Shown here in pieces: positions 28,500 through 37,632 of a DNA stretch of 64,000 nt (position 1 is the first letter of the stretch; each line of letters starts with the position of its first letter). The stretch covers positions 1,426,001 to 1,490,000 of the forward strand of contig NZ_FMTL01000001.1 of NCBI RefSeq assembly GCF_900099645.1, written 5' to 3'. A program made the position numbers and the translations under genes. Origin of the DNA: Pseudomonas peli. Its GTDB lineage: Bacteria; Pseudomonadota; Gammaproteobacteria; Pseudomonadales; Pseudomonadaceae. The notes beneath the pieces were generated by a model that saw only the letters and a program-made list of their open reading frames with translations, was not told where the DNA came from and searched no databases.

Positions 28500-29009
28500 A
28501 TGTCCAGCTTCAACCCAGCGACCGCCACGGACACCCGCCAGCAATACCTGACCTTCACCCTTGGCGAGGCGCTCTTTGCTGTCGGCACGCTGAATGTCCG
28601 CGAGATCATCGAATATGGGCACCTCACGCCGGTACCGCTGATGCCACCGAGCATCCTCGGCGTGATCAACCTGCGCGGCGGTGTAGTGCCGATCCTGGAC
28701 CTGCGTCAGCGCTTCGGTCAGGGGGCAACCCAGGTCAGTCGGCGCTCTTGCATCGTCATTCTGGAAGTCCAGCGCAGCGGTATCGACCAGGTCATCGGCA
28801 TCGTCGTCGAGGCGGTGAATGCCGTGCTGGAGATTCCCGAACAGGACATCGAACCGCCGCCCAGCTTCGGCAGCCAAATCCCCACCGACTTCCTCATCGG
28901 CATGGGCAAGCTCGATACACGCCTGGTGGTGCTGCTCGACATTGGCCGCGTGCTGTCGCTCGATGACCTGCAGTTACTGGCCGGTCGCGAACTACCCGAA
29001 TCGGCCTGA
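28500..29009 (+). CDS. cheW: CheW coupling protein 2
   Basis: A 169-residue CheW: QYLTFTLGEALFAVGTLNVR, ILGVINLRGGVVPILDLRQR and GIVVEAVNAVLEIPEQD span the two SH3-like lobes. It is related to but clearly different from the first CheW, and its C-terminus (AGRELPESA) shows the normal end of the family. I chose the ATG at 28500 because AGGAG lies 6 bases upstream; a GTG at 28482 would place the ribosome-binding site inside the gene. Two CheW proteins may allow the two receptors to be coupled differently. Confidence 0.94.
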   Translation: MSSFNPATATDTRQQYLTFTLGEALFAVGTLNVREIIEYGHLTPVPLMPPSILGVINLRGGVVPILDLRQRFGQGATQVSRRSCIVILEVQRSGIDQVIGIVVEAVNAVLEIPEQDIEPPPSFGSQIPTDFLIGMGKLDTRLVVLLDIGRVLSLDDLQLLAGRELPESA

Positions 29010-29024
29010 GCCCAGGAGCCTGCA

Positions 29025-29834
29025 ATGAGTGTCACCAACCTGAGCAACCGCGAATTCCAGCAGTTCCGCGACATGATCTACGGGATCGCCGGCATCGCCA
29101 TGGGTGAGGCCAAACGCCAGCTGATCGCCGGTCGTCTGAGCAAGCGCCTACGCCACTACGAGCTGAACAGTTTCGGCGATTATTTTCAGTTGTTGCTCAA
29201 GGACCAGGCCGAGTTGCAGACCGCAGTCGACCTGCTGACCACCAACGAAACCTACTTCTTCCGCGAGCCCAAGCATTTCGACTTTCTCCGCGAGCGCCTG
29301 CAAAACGAACTGCGCAGCACAAGCCAACCGCTGCGCGTCTGGAGCGCGGCGTGCTCCAGTGGCGAGGAACCCTACACCCTCGCCTTGCTCCTGGCCGACT
29401 GCCTGGGCCCGCGGCCATGGGAGATACTCGCCTCGGACATCAGCACACGCATCCTCGACAAAGCGCGCGCCGGCATCTATCCCATGGAGGATGCCAGTGG
29501 CATCCCGCGCGAGCTGCTACATCGCCACTGCCTGCAAGGCACCGGCCAGCATGCCGGCCTGTTCACCCTGGAGCCTGCGCTCAAGCAGCGGATCAGCTTT
29601 CGCCAGATCAACCTCAACAATGCCTTGCCTGATGTCGGCCTGTTCGACGTGATCTTCCTGCGCAACGTGATGATCTATTTCGACCAACCCACCAAACGCC
29701 AGGTGGTCCAACGCCTGAGTGCGCGGCTGCGGCCGGGGGGGTACTTTTTCGTCAGCCACTCGGAAAGCCTTAACGGCTTCAGCGACGAGCTGCAGGCCCT
29801 GCGCCCCTCCATTTACCGCAAGCCTCATGCATAA
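29025..29834 (+). CDS. cheR: Chemotaxis protein methyltransferase CheR
   Basis: Transfers methyl groups from SAM to glutamates of chemoreceptors. The product is 269 residues. An N-terminal helical domain (1-75) carries the basic patch KRQLIAGRLSKRLRHY. The SAM site VWSAACSSGEEPYTLALLL is near residue 106, followed by NETYFFRE and the catalytic-domain motif VIFLRNVMIYFDQP near 208. The C-terminus PGGYFFVSHSESL is standard. Its possible pentapeptide partner is the C-terminal GFIRF of the receptor at 26832. It overlaps cheD by 8 bases. Confidence 0.95.
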   Translation: MSVTNLSNREFQQFRDMIYGIAGIAMGEAKRQLIAGRLSKRLRHYELNSFGDYFQLLLKDQAELQTAVDLLTTNETYFFREPKHFDFLRERLQNELRSTSQPLRVWSAACSSGEEPYTLALLLADCLGPRPWEILASDISTRILDKARAGIYPMEDASGIPRELLHRHCLQGTGQHAGLFTLEPALKQRISFRQINLNNALPDVGLFDVIFLRNVMIYFDQPTKRQVVQRLSARLRPGGYFFVSHSESLNGFSDELQALRPSIYRKPHA

Positions 29835-30336
29835 GCCCGAGGGCGTTATCGAGATATTCCTGCAACCAGGGGATCTCTACTTCGGTGACCGCCACACGCG
29901 CATCCGCACGTTATTGGGCTCGTGCGTGTCACTGGTGCTGTGGCATCCCCACGAACGGCTCGGTGGCATGTGCCATTACATACTCCCCAGCCGCAACCGC
30001 CAGGGTGAGCAACTGGATGGCCGCTATGCCGACGAAGCGCTGCACCTGCTGCTCAAGGAGGTTAATGCCAGTGGCACCCATATCGAGGACTACCGCATCA
30101 GCCTGTTCGGCGGCGGCAACATGTTTGGCGCCCTGACGCCGCGCAACATCGGCGAAACAAACGTCAGCGCAGGCCTGGAACTGCTCGCCGCTCACGGCCT
30201 GCGTTGCCACGCTCGGCATGCCGGCGGGCGGGGCTACCGCAACCTGATTTTCGACATATGGAGCGGCCACGTCGCACTGCGCTGCCCCTCTCAACAACAG
30301 ATCGCTACACGCCGCTATGAGGCGCAACCATCATGA
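29827..30336 (+). CDS. cheD: Chemoreceptor glutamine deamidase CheD
   Basis: Deamidates glutamines at receptor methylation sites. The 169-residue protein shows the triad residues: Thr and Cys in [14 protein letters not shown], and His in GMCHYILP. The fold motif FGGGNMFG and GETNVSAG follow. The ATG at 29827 lies inside the 3' end of cheR (8-base overlap); a longer in-frame reading would include unlike cheR antiframe sequence. The stop overlaps cheB (ATGA), so cheR-cheD-cheB form one tightly coupled unit. Confidence 0.94.
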   Translation: MHKPEGVIEIFLQPGDLYFGDRHTRIRTLLGSCVSLVLWHPHERLGGMCHYILPSRNRQGEQLDGRYADEALHLLLKEVNASGTHIEDYRISLFGGGNMFGALTPRNIGETNVSAGLELLAAHGLRCHARHAGGRGYRNLIFDIWSGHVALRCPSQQQIATRRYEAQPS

Positions 30337-31406
30337 AGAACATCAAGGTGATGATCGTCGACGACTCCGCTGTCGTCCGCCAAGTGTTGAGCGGGAGCCT
30401 GTCCGAACACGCAGGTATCGAGGTGATCGGCACGGCTGCCGACCCCCTCTTCGCCCTGGACAAGATGCAACGTAACTGGCCTGACGTGATTGTCCTGGAC
30501 GTGGAAATGCCGCGCATGGACGGCATCACCTTCCTCAAGAAGCTGATGGCCGAACACCCGACGCCTGTGGTGATCTGCTCGACCCTCACCGAGAAAGGTG
30601 CAGCCACCACCATGGAAGCCATGGCAGCAGGCGCGGTGGCCATCGTCACCAAGCCACAAGGTGGCCTGCGCCAGTTCCTGCTGGAGGCCACCGAGGAGCT
30701 GGTCAGCGCCATTCGTGCCGCCTCCCAGGCGCGGCTCAAGCGCCTCACGCCCGCATCACCGCCCGTACAGCCAACCCCGAAACTCAACGCCGACGCCATA
30801 CTTGCTCCGGGCAGTGGCAACGCCATGACCCGCACCACCGAACGCATCATCGCCCTTGGCACCTCCACCGGCGGCACACAGGCCCTCGAGTACGTGCTCA
30901 CTGCGTTGCCACGCGTCTGCCCGGGTATCGTCATTGTCCAGCACATGCCCGAACGCTTCACCGCAGCGTTCGCCGAGCGCCTCAACGGCCTCTGCCAGAT
31001 CGAAGTAATAGAAGCCCGCAATGGCGACCGCGTTATACCCGGGCGCGCCCTGATCGCCCCCGGCGGACGCCATATGCTGCTCAAGCGCAGTGGTGCGCAA
31101 TACCTGGTCGAAGTGGTCGACGGCCCGCCCGTATCCCGTCACAAACCCTCGGTCGACGTGCTGTTTCGCTCCACCGCCCGCGCCGCCGGGGCCAATGCCA
31201 CCGGCATCATCATGACCGGCATGGGCGACGACGGCGCCCGTGGCCTGCGCGAAATGCACGACGCCGGCGCCCTCACCCTCGGCCAGGACGAAGCCAGTTG
31301 CGTGGTCTATGGCATGCCCAGAGAAGCGATGAAGCTCGGCGCGGTCAACCGCGAGATTGCGCTGGAGCAAATCCCCGCCTACATCCTGCGCAGCGACCGC
31401 CCCTAA
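30333..31406 (+). CDS. cheB: Chemotaxis response regulator protein-glutamate methylesterase CheB
   Basis: Removes receptor methyl groups when phosphorylated by CheA. The 357 residues hold a receiver domain (1-120; Asp 10/Asp 11, phosphoacceptor Asp 56 in [11 protein letters not shown]) and a methylesterase domain (about 165-357). The catalytic triad is Ser in LGTSTGG, His in VQHMPERF and Asp in MGDDGARG. The linker between the domains is about 45 residues and Pro/Ser-rich. It is the last gene of the cluster, ending 196 bases before ilvD. Confidence 0.95.
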   Translation: MKNIKVMIVDDSAVVRQVLSGSLSEHAGIEVIGTAADPLFALDKMQRNWPDVIVLDVEMPRMDGITFLKKLMAEHPTPVVICSTLTEKGAATTMEAMAAGAVAIVTKPQGGLRQFLLEATEELVSAIRAASQARLKRLTPASPPVQPTPKLNADAILAPGSGNAMTRTTERIIALGTSTGGTQALEYVLTALPRVCPGIVIVQHMPERFTAAFAERLNGLCQIEVIEARNGDRVIPGRALIAPGGRHMLLKRSGAQYLVEVVDGPPVSRHKPSVDVLFRSTARAAGANATGIIMTGMGDDGARGLREMHDAGALTLGQDEASCVVYGMPREAMKLGAVNREIALEQIPAYILRSDRP

Positions 31407-31602
31407 CCAGCAGCCTTTCCCCACATACCCTGCCGGGCGTAGAATCAAGCGATTCATCGCCTGGCACCCCCCGGCGGACCCGTGAGCTCCGGCTGCCCGA
31501 ACGGTGATCCCGTTTCGTCATGCAGCCCCACAACCCTGCGGCGACCTGCCGCCCAACGACGCTCACCGCACACATACCCCGAATTAGTCGCAGGAAACCG
31601 CC

Positions 31603-33450
31603 ATGCCTGATTACCGCTCGAAAACATCTACCCACGGCCGCAATATGGCCGGCGCTCGCGCCCTGTGGCGCGCCACCGGGATGAAGGACGAAGACTTCAA
31701 GAAGCCGATCATCGCCATCGCCAACTCCTTCACCCAGTTCGTGCCCGGCCACGTGCACCTGAAGGACATGGGCCAGCTGGTCGCCCGCGAGATCGAGAAA
31801 CACGGCGGCGTGGCCAAAGAATTCAACACCATCGCGGTCGATGACGGCATCGCCATGGGCCACGACGGCATGCTCTATTCGCTGCCGAGCCGCGAGATCA
31901 TCGCCGACTCCGTGGAGTACATGGTCAACGCCCACTGCGCCGACGCCATCGTCTGCATCAGTAACTGCGACAAGATCACCCCCGGCATGCTGCTGGCATC
32001 GCTGCGCCTGAACATCCCAGTGATCTTCGTGTCCGGCGGGCCGATGGAAGCGGGCAAAACCAAGCTGGCCAGCCACGGTCTGGACCTGGTCGACGCCATG
32101 GTGATCGCCGCAGACGACACGGCCAGTGACGAAAAAGTCGCCGAATACGAGCGCAGCGCCTGCCCGACCTGCGGCAGCTGCTCCGGCATGTTTACCGCCA
32201 ACTCGATGAACTGCCTGATGGAAGCCCTGGGCCTGGCCCTGCCGGGCAACGGTTCGACCCTGGCCACCCACAGCGACCGCGAGCAGCTGTTCCTGCAAGC
32301 CGGCCGCACCGCCGTCGAGTTGTGCAAACGCTACTACGGTGAAGGCGATGCCTCGGTGCTGCCGCGCAACATCGCCAACTTCAAAGCGTTCGAGAACGCC
32401 ATGACCCTGGACATCGCCATGGGTGGTTCAACCAATACCATCCTGCATCTGCTGGCCGCCGCCCAGGAAGGCGAAGTCGATTTCGACCTGCGCGATATCG
32501 ACCGTCTGTCGCGCAAAGTACCGCAGCTGTGCAAAGTCGCGCCGAATATCCAGAAGTACCACATGGAAGACGTGCACCGCGCCGGCGGCATCTTCAGCAT
32601 CCTCGGTTCGCTGGCCCGTGGCGGCCTGCTGCACACCGACCTGCCGACCGTACACAGCACGTCCATGGCCGAAGCCATCGCCAAATGGGACATCACCCAG
32701 ACCGACGATGAAGCCGTGCACACCTTTTTCCGTGCAGGCCCGGCCGGCATCCCGACCCAGACCGCGTTTAGCCAGAGCACGCGCTGGGACACTGTGGATG
32801 ATGACCGTGAAAACGGCTGCATCCGCAGCGTCGAGCATGCGTACTCGCAAGAAGGCGGCCTGGCCGTGCTCTATGGCAACATCGCTGTCGACGGCTGTGT
32901 GGTGAAAACCGCTGGTGTGGATGAGTCCATCCACGTCTTCGAAGGCACCGCGAAAATCTTCGAGAGCCAGGACAGCGCCGTGCGCGGCATCCTTGCCGAC
33001 GAAGTGCAGGCTGGTGACATCGTCATCATCCGCTACGAAGGCCCGAAAGGCGGCCCAGGCATGCAGGAAATGCTCTACCCAACCTCGTACCTGAAATCCA
33101 AAGGCCTGGGCAAAGCCTGCGCCCTGCTCACTGACGGCCGCTTCTCCGGTGGTACCTCGGGCCTGTCCATCGGCCACGCCTCGCCGGAAGCCGCAGCAGG
33201 TGGTGCCATCGGCCTGGTGCGCGAAGGCGACAAGATCCTGATCAACATCCACGAGCGCAGCATCAACCTGCTGATCAGCGATGAAGAGTTGGCCGCACGC
33301 CGCGTGGAACAGGACAAGAAAGGCTGGAAGCCGGTGGAAGTGCGCCCGCGCAAAGTCACCACGGCGCTCAAGGCCTATGCCCTGCTCGCCACCAGCGCCG
33401 ACAAGGGCGCAGTGCGTGACAAGGCCCTGCTGGACAAACTGGTGCCGTAA
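31603..33450 (+). CDS. ilvD: Dihydroxy-acid dehydratase
   Basis: Iron-sulphur enzyme of isoleucine, valine and pantothenate synthesis that converts dihydroxy acids to 2-keto acids. The 615-residue protein is of usual length. Cluster-binding cysteines lie in [11 protein letters not shown] and [19 protein letters not shown] (about residues 122 and 190). The family signature [20 protein letters not shown] is near 510. AGGAAACCGCC precedes the ATG. A possible weak promoter with TAGAAT at 31440-31445 lies in the 196-base gap after cheB, so it is probably transcribed on its own and ends at the terminator at 33471. Confidence 0.97.
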   Translation: MPDYRSKTSTHGRNMAGARALWRATGMKDEDFKKPIIAIANSFTQFVPGHVHLKDMGQLVAREIEKHGGVAKEFNTIAVDDGIAMGHDGMLYSLPSREIIADSVEYMVNAHCADAIVCISNCDKITPGMLLASLRLNIPVIFVSGGPMEAGKTKLASHGLDLVDAMVIAADDTASDEKVAEYERSACPTCGSCSGMFTANSMNCLMEALGLALPGNGSTLATHSDREQLFLQAGRTAVELCKRYYGEGDASVLPRNIANFKAFENAMTLDIAMGGSTNTILHLLAAAQEGEVDFDLRDIDRLSRKVPQLCKVAPNIQKYHMEDVHRAGGIFSILGSLARGGLLHTDLPTVHSTSMAEAIAKWDITQTDDEAVHTFFRAGPAGIPTQTAFSQSTRWDTVDDDRENGCIRSVEHAYSQEGGLAVLYGNIAVDGCVVKTAGVDESIHVFEGTAKIFESQDSAVRGILADEVQAGDIVIIRYEGPKGGPGMQEMLYPTSYLKSKGLGKACALLTDGRFSGGTSGLSIGHASPEAAAGGAIGLVREGDKILINIHERSINLLISDEELAARRVEQDKKGWKPVEVRPRKVTTALKAYALLATSADKGAVRDKALLDKLVP

Positions 33451-33470
33451 ACCAACACGCAGCAGACAAA

Positions 33471-33495
33471 AGCCCGGCCTAGTGCCGGGCTTTTT
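33471..33495 (+). terminator. Rho-independent terminator of ilvD
   Basis: An 8-base GC-rich stem (AGCCCGGC with GCCGGGCT) with a 5-base loop is followed directly by a run of Ts (TTTTTGTTTT). It starts 20 bases after the ilvD stop and also lies just beyond the end of the convergent YitT gene. Confidence 0.9.
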
Positions 33496-33499
33496 GTTT

Positions 33500-34147
33500 T
33501 CAGCTCACGCCCATATAGCGCCCGGCGCGATGGTTGATCGCCAGCACCATGTTCAACGCCAGCGCGCCGAGGATCGACAGCGCCACCTTGTCCAGCGGCA
33601 CAACCATTACCGCGCCCAGCACGATCAGCACATCAATGGCCATCTGCACATTGCCGGCGCGCATGCCGAAACGCTCCTGCAGGTACAGCGCGAGGATATT
33701 CACCCCACCCAGGCTGGCGCGGTGACGGAACAGCATCAGCAGCCCCAGGCCCATGGCGAAACCGCCGAACAGCGCGGCATACACCACATTCAGGTGAGTG
33801 AAGCCGATCCAGTGCGGGGTTAATTCGGCCAACAGCGAGACCATCCCCACCGCACAGAAGGTGCGCAGGGTGAACGGCCAGCCCATGCGCCAGATGGCCA
33901 GGGCGTAGAACGGCAGGTTGATCAGAAAGAACATCAGGCCGAAGGGCCAGCCGAACAGGTACTTCATCAGAAAGGCCAAACCCACGGTGCCACCTGTGAG
34001 CAACCCGGCCTGGCTGTACAAGGTGATGCCCAGCGCCACCATGGCGGTGCCCAGCAGCAGCGCCAGGCCATCTTCCCAGAGCGGGTGGCGAATAAAGAGC
34101 GCGGCAATACGATCCGGCTCGGCGTGATCGGCATCAGCGTCATGCAT
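33500..34147 (-). CDS. YitT-family membrane protein
   Basis: A 215-residue inner-membrane protein of the YitT/DUF161 family with about five transmembrane helices (for example LALLLGTAMVALGITLY, GLMFFLINLPFYALAIW, MVSLLAELTPHWIGF). The family motif around GLLTGGTVGLAFL and SLGGVNILALYLQ is present. The function is not established. The ATG at 34147 (MHDADADHAEP) is chosen; upstream in-frame codons give a Cys/Arg-rich stretch with no helix pattern. It is convergent with ilvD. Confidence 0.85.
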   Translation of the reverse strand: MHDADADHAEPDRIAALFIRHPLWEDGLALLLGTAMVALGITLYSQAGLLTGGTVGLAFLMKYLFGWPFGLMFFLINLPFYALAIWRMGWPFTLRTFCAVGMVSLLAELTPHWIGFTHLNVVYAALFGGFAMGLGLLMLFRHRASLGGVNILALYLQERFGMRAGNVQMAIDVLIVLGAVMVVPLDKVALSILGALALNMVLAINHRAGRYMGVS

Positions 34148-34314
34148 GGAGAACAACCTGTAGAGGGCAAACGACAAGAGACAGCGTAGCGGCCAGCAAG
34201 GCAGCGCCTGGCATCGATTAACGCGACACAACGACGATGCGCAGCGTGACACGCACGACCAGCGGCCATCCTGGCGAAGATCAATGCTGCACAGAAAAAC
34301 TCAACCCGAACGGG

Positions 34315-34827
34315 CTATTTGCGATCCCACACTTCAAACACATAGCCCGGCGTTTCCAGGCCTTCCGGGTGTTCGATGGCGGAAGACAGGTGCCAGTCAG
34401 CCTCATCCACGTCAGGGAAGTAGGCATCGCCCTGGGGGCTGATGCCTACGCGGGTCAGGTACAGGCGATCAGCCTGGGCCAGACCCAGCTCATAGAGTTG
34501 CGCACCACCGATCAGCATCAGCTCCTCGGCATCCTCTTCGCGTGCCCAGGCTTCGGCCCGCTCAAGCGCGGCGTCGAGGCTGGCGAACACTTCTGCACCT
34601 TCCAGCTGCAAGCCAGGCTGACGGCTGACCACCAGATTAAGCCGACCCGGCAAGGGGCGACCGAGCGAGTCCCAGGTCTTGCGACCCATGATGATCGGCT
34701 TGCCCAAGGTCAGGGCCTTGAAGTGCTTGAGATCCGCCGGCAAATGCCAGGGCAGTTGGTTATCGCGGCCAATGACGCGGTTTTCCGCGAGGGCGGCGAT
34801 CATGCAGAGAGGCAGAGAATTTTTCAT
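34315..34827 (-). CDS. folA: Dihydrofolate reductase
   Basis: Reduces dihydrofolate to tetrahydrofolate with NADPH; target of trimethoprim. The 170-residue protein shows the family motifs IAALAENRVIGRDNQLPWHL, the acidic active-site residue in LPADLKHF, IIMGRKTWDSLGRPLPGR and LMLIGGAQLYE. It lies about 4 kb from thyA, which makes dihydrofolate from methylene-tetrahydrofolate, but the two are not in one operon. Confidence 0.96.
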   Translation of the reverse strand: MKNSLPLCMIAALAENRVIGRDNQLPWHLPADLKHFKALTLGKPIIMGRKTWDSLGRPLPGRLNLVVSRQPGLQLEGAEVFASLDAALERAEAWAREEDAEELMLIGGAQLYELGLAQADRLYLTRVGISPQGDAYFPDVDEADWHLSSAIEHPEGLETPGYVFEVWDRK

Positions 34828-34890
34828 AGACGCGAGAATACCGTCTGCGTAGCGATCATTGAAGCCTTCCCCTGAACAGACTCGGTACCC

Positions 34891-36066
34891 TTAACCATCC
34901 TGGCGCTTACCCACCACGCGGTTACGCCCCTGCTCCTTGGCCAGGTAGAGCGCGACATCTGCCAGGCGCAAGGCATCACCCAGACTCTGATGCGGCTGCG
35001 GGGTCAGGTAGGCCATGCCGATGCTCAGCGTAACCACGCCAGCGGCATCCGAATGAGCATGCGTCAGGCCCAGACCTTCGATGGCGCTGCGAATGTCCTG
35101 CAGAATCGCCAGCAGTTGCGCTTCCTCCAGGCCATACCAGACGCCGACAAACTCCTCCCCGCCATAACGCGCCGCGCAATCCAACGGCCGCCGCGCGTGC
35201 TCGCCAATCACCCGAGCCACCTGGCGCAACGCATCGTCGCCGGCCGCGTGGCCATAGTGGTCGTTGTAACGTTTGAAGAAGTCCACATCCATCATCACCA
35301 CGCCCAGGGCCTGCTTATCGCGCTGCGCCTGACGCCAGCTGCGCTCGGCACGCTCACTGAAGGCGCGGCGATTGAGCAGTCCTGTGAGGAAATCCTTCTC
35401 GGCCAGGTCCTGCAGCAGCCCATTGGCCAGGAAGTTCTGCCGCGTGGCGTACTCGAGGGAATAGCAGCCCACCGAGCCAATGATGTTGGCCAGCGCCAGG
35501 AAAAGGGCGTTGCTCAGCAGCAATTCGCCTGCCAGCCCCAGGCTCAATTCCACCGCCAGATAGGCGAAGAAAGTCAGCCAGCCACACAACACCGCAGTGG
35601 TGAAGCGCAACCCGGTGAGGAAATAGAAGAACACCGTGACTAGGATGATGCCCTCATAGGGCAGCGCAAAGTTGTGGTAACGGGCCAGGCCAATGATGCC
35701 CGCCACGGCCAGGCCGGAGAGTAACGCCACGATGCCGCCGATCAGCTGCAGATGATCACGCAAACCCGGTCGGTAGGTGGCCAGCCAGGCCAGGAGCAGC
35801 ATCGGCTGAATGACTGCCAAGCGTAGGGCGAGTATCCGGCCGCGCAGTGGGTCCGGCAGGTTGATCGCATCCAGCAGCACAAACAGCAGCGCCAGCAGCG
35901 TCGCCACCAGCAATGACCAGCGCATACGCCGCAGAAACACGTTGGCGTGATAACGCTTGAACGCCTGCTCCAGTTCATCGTCAAAACTCAGCGCACGAAA
36001 TCCCTGCTGATGCTGACGCAGGTAGGGCGAATCCTGATTGACCCAATCCAGATGCGGTAACTTCAC
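34891..36066 (-). CDS. Membrane diguanylate cyclase (GGDEF)
   Basis: Makes cyclic di-GMP from two GTP. The N-terminal half (about residues 30-215) has roughly six hydrophobic helices. A linker leads to the GGDEF domain (about 225-390). The active-site motif is intact (RYGGEEFVGVWY) and the product-inhibition I-site RPLD lies five residues before it. LTGLLNRRAF and VDFFKRYNDHYGH are standard. The start is uncertain: GTG 36066 (VKLPHLDWVNQ) is given because the DNA just upstream is AT-rich and promoter-like; ATG 36117 would add 17 residues. Its product could act on PelD and FleQ, but no direct link is shown. Confidence 0.9.
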   Translation of the reverse strand: MKLPHLDWVNQDSPYLRQHQQGFRALSFDDELEQAFKRYHANVFLRRMRWSLLVATLLALLFVLLDAINLPDPLRGRILALRLAVIQPMLLLAWLATYRPGLRDHLQLIGGIVALLSGLAVAGIIGLARYHNFALPYEGIILVTVFFYFLTGLRFTTAVLCGWLTFFAYLAVELSLGLAGELLLSNALFLALANIIGSVGCYSLEYATRQNFLANGLLQDLAEKDFLTGLLNRRAFSERAERSWRQAQRDKQALGVVMMDVDFFKRYNDHYGHAAGDDALRQVARVIGEHARRPLDCAARYGGEEFVGVWYGLEEAQLLAILQDIRSAIEGLGLTHAHSDAAGVVTLSIGMAYLTPQPHQSLGDALRLADVALYLAKEQGRNRVVGKRQDG

Positions 36067-36225
36067 GATGGCACTCGCTTTTATTGTTATGCATTCAGGG
36101 GCTGGTGATCGATACATGCAGCCGCCCGCTGACGACAGACTAGCTGGACTGGCCACACTAGTACACGCATGCACCGCGGTGCCATGTACCGGCCGCTGCG
36201 GTTATGCTCTGGCTTCCACTCAGCT

Positions 36226-37632
36226 ATGGAACACCGCGTGAGCCCACTCAACATCCCCACGCCCAGCCGACTGCAGCGCCTCTGGCTCAGTGAAACCATT
36301 CGCTTGCGTGAGGAGCATGCCGGCCCGCTGGACGACAGCGAAGCCAACCGTCGCGCCCAGGCCAAAGGCGGGGCACTCGCTGAGCGCATCCAGAATCGTG
36401 CCTGGTCGCTGTGCGAACGCGACGGCCAGGTATCGGCGCTGCAGCATTGGTTACACGGCGCACGCCTGGCTGGGTTGTTGCTGGTGCTGCTGGCTATCCT
36501 CAGCGGCAGCGGCTTGGCGGTGGCAGCGTTGGGCGATGGTTTGCGCCCGGTCAATGTGTTCTGGGCCCTGGGCAGCCTGCTCGGGCTGAACCTGCTTCTG
36601 CTGCTGGGCTGGGCGCTGGGTCTGCTGCTAAGCCGCGACAGCACGGGCGCCCTCGGCCATCTGTGGTTATGGCTGAGTGCCAAGCTCGCGCGCGACGCCC
36701 AAGCCGCACAACTGGCCCCTGCTCTGCTGTTGATGCTGCAACGCCAACGCCTCAGCCGCTGGGGGCTGGGCGTACTGGTGCAGGGTTTCTGGCTGCTAAC
36801 CCTGCTTACCGCACTGCTGACCCTGCTGGCCCTGCTGGCCACCCGCCGCTATGGCTTTGTCTGGGAAAGCACCCTGCTTGGCGGCGACAGCTTTATCGCC
36901 ATGACCCAAGCCATCGGCAGCTTGCCGGCGTTGCTCGGTTTCAGCCTGCCGGATGCCGAACTGATCCGCGCAAGCGGCGACAGTGCCCTGGCCAACGAAA
37001 GCGCGCGGCTTAGCTGGGCCGGCTGGCTGGTGGGTGTGCTGGTGGTCTACGGCCTACTGCCGCGCCTGGGCCTGCTGCTGCTCTGCCTGTGGCGCTGGCG
37101 CCGCGGTTGTGCGGCGCTGAGCCTGGACCTCAGCTTGCCGGGCTACAGCCTGCTGCGCGAACGCCTACAACCGAGCAGCGAACGCCTGGGCGTATGCGAT
37201 GAGGCTCCGACGCAGCTGCATCAGCCGCAGGCCGGCAGCCTTACCGAAGGTAGCCAGGGTGCGTTGCTGGTAGCCGTCGAGCTGGACCCGCAACGCAGCT
37301 GGCCACCCGCGCTGCCCAAGGGCATCGGCGATGCCGGCGTGATCGACAGCCGCGAACAGCGCAACCAGCTGCTCGACCAGCTCAGTCGTTTCCCACCGGC
37401 GCGCCTGCTGATTGCCTGCGACCCGCGCCGCTCGCCGGATCGCGGCAGCCTGGCGCTGCTCGGTGAACTGGCGCGTACGGCCAGCGCTACGCGGATCTGG
37501 CTGCTGCCCCCACCGCCCGGTGAAGCGCTCGACAGCGCCCGTTTGGGCGACTGGCACCGCGCCCTGGAGCAATTGCAGCTGAGCTACAGCGACAGTGCGC
37601 CGTTCAGCTGGCTGGAGCATGGCCATGACTAA
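36226..37632 (+). CDS. DUF2868 membrane protein
   Basis: A 468-residue inner-membrane protein of the DUF2868 family. Leu-rich helices lie at about 81-105, 108-140, 195-225 and 275-305. The C-terminal third (about 330-468) is soluble, predicted cytoplasmic, and contains LLIACDPRRSPDRGSLALL. Function unknown; it is regularly paired with a downstream DUF3482 GTPase, here with an 8-base overlap. The start is ATG 36226 or GTG 36238 (MSPLNIPTPSR); neither can be excluded. A TATGCT -10-like box is at 36203. Confidence 0.82.
   Translation: MEHRVSPLNIPTPSRLQRLWLSETIRLREEHAGPLDDSEANRRAQAKGGALAERIQNRAWSLCERDGQVSALQHWLHGARLAGLLLVLLAILSGSGLAVAALGDGLRPVNVFWALGSLLGLNLLLLLGWALGLLLSRDSTGALGHLWLWLSAKLARDAQAAQLAPALLLMLQRQRLSRWGLGVLVQGFWLLTLLTALLTLLALLATRRYGFVWESTLLGGDSFIAMTQAIGSLPALLGFSLPDAELIRASGDSALANESARLSWAGWLVGVLVVYGLLPRLGLLLLCLWRWRRGCAALSLDLSLPGYSLLRERLQPSSERLGVCDEAPTQLHQPQAGSLTEGSQGALLVAVELDPQRSWPPALPKGIGDAGVIDSREQRNQLLDQLSRFPPARLLIACDPRRSPDRGSLALLGELARTASATRIWLLPPPPGEALDSARLGDWHRALEQLQLSYSDSAPFSWLEHGHD

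Noticed and set aside
36800..36845. Direct repeats coding for Leu-Leu-Ala in the DUF2868 gene
   Set aside because: The repeated unit is 9 bases, in frame, and lies in a transmembrane helix, so it does not alter the reading frame and is expected from composition.
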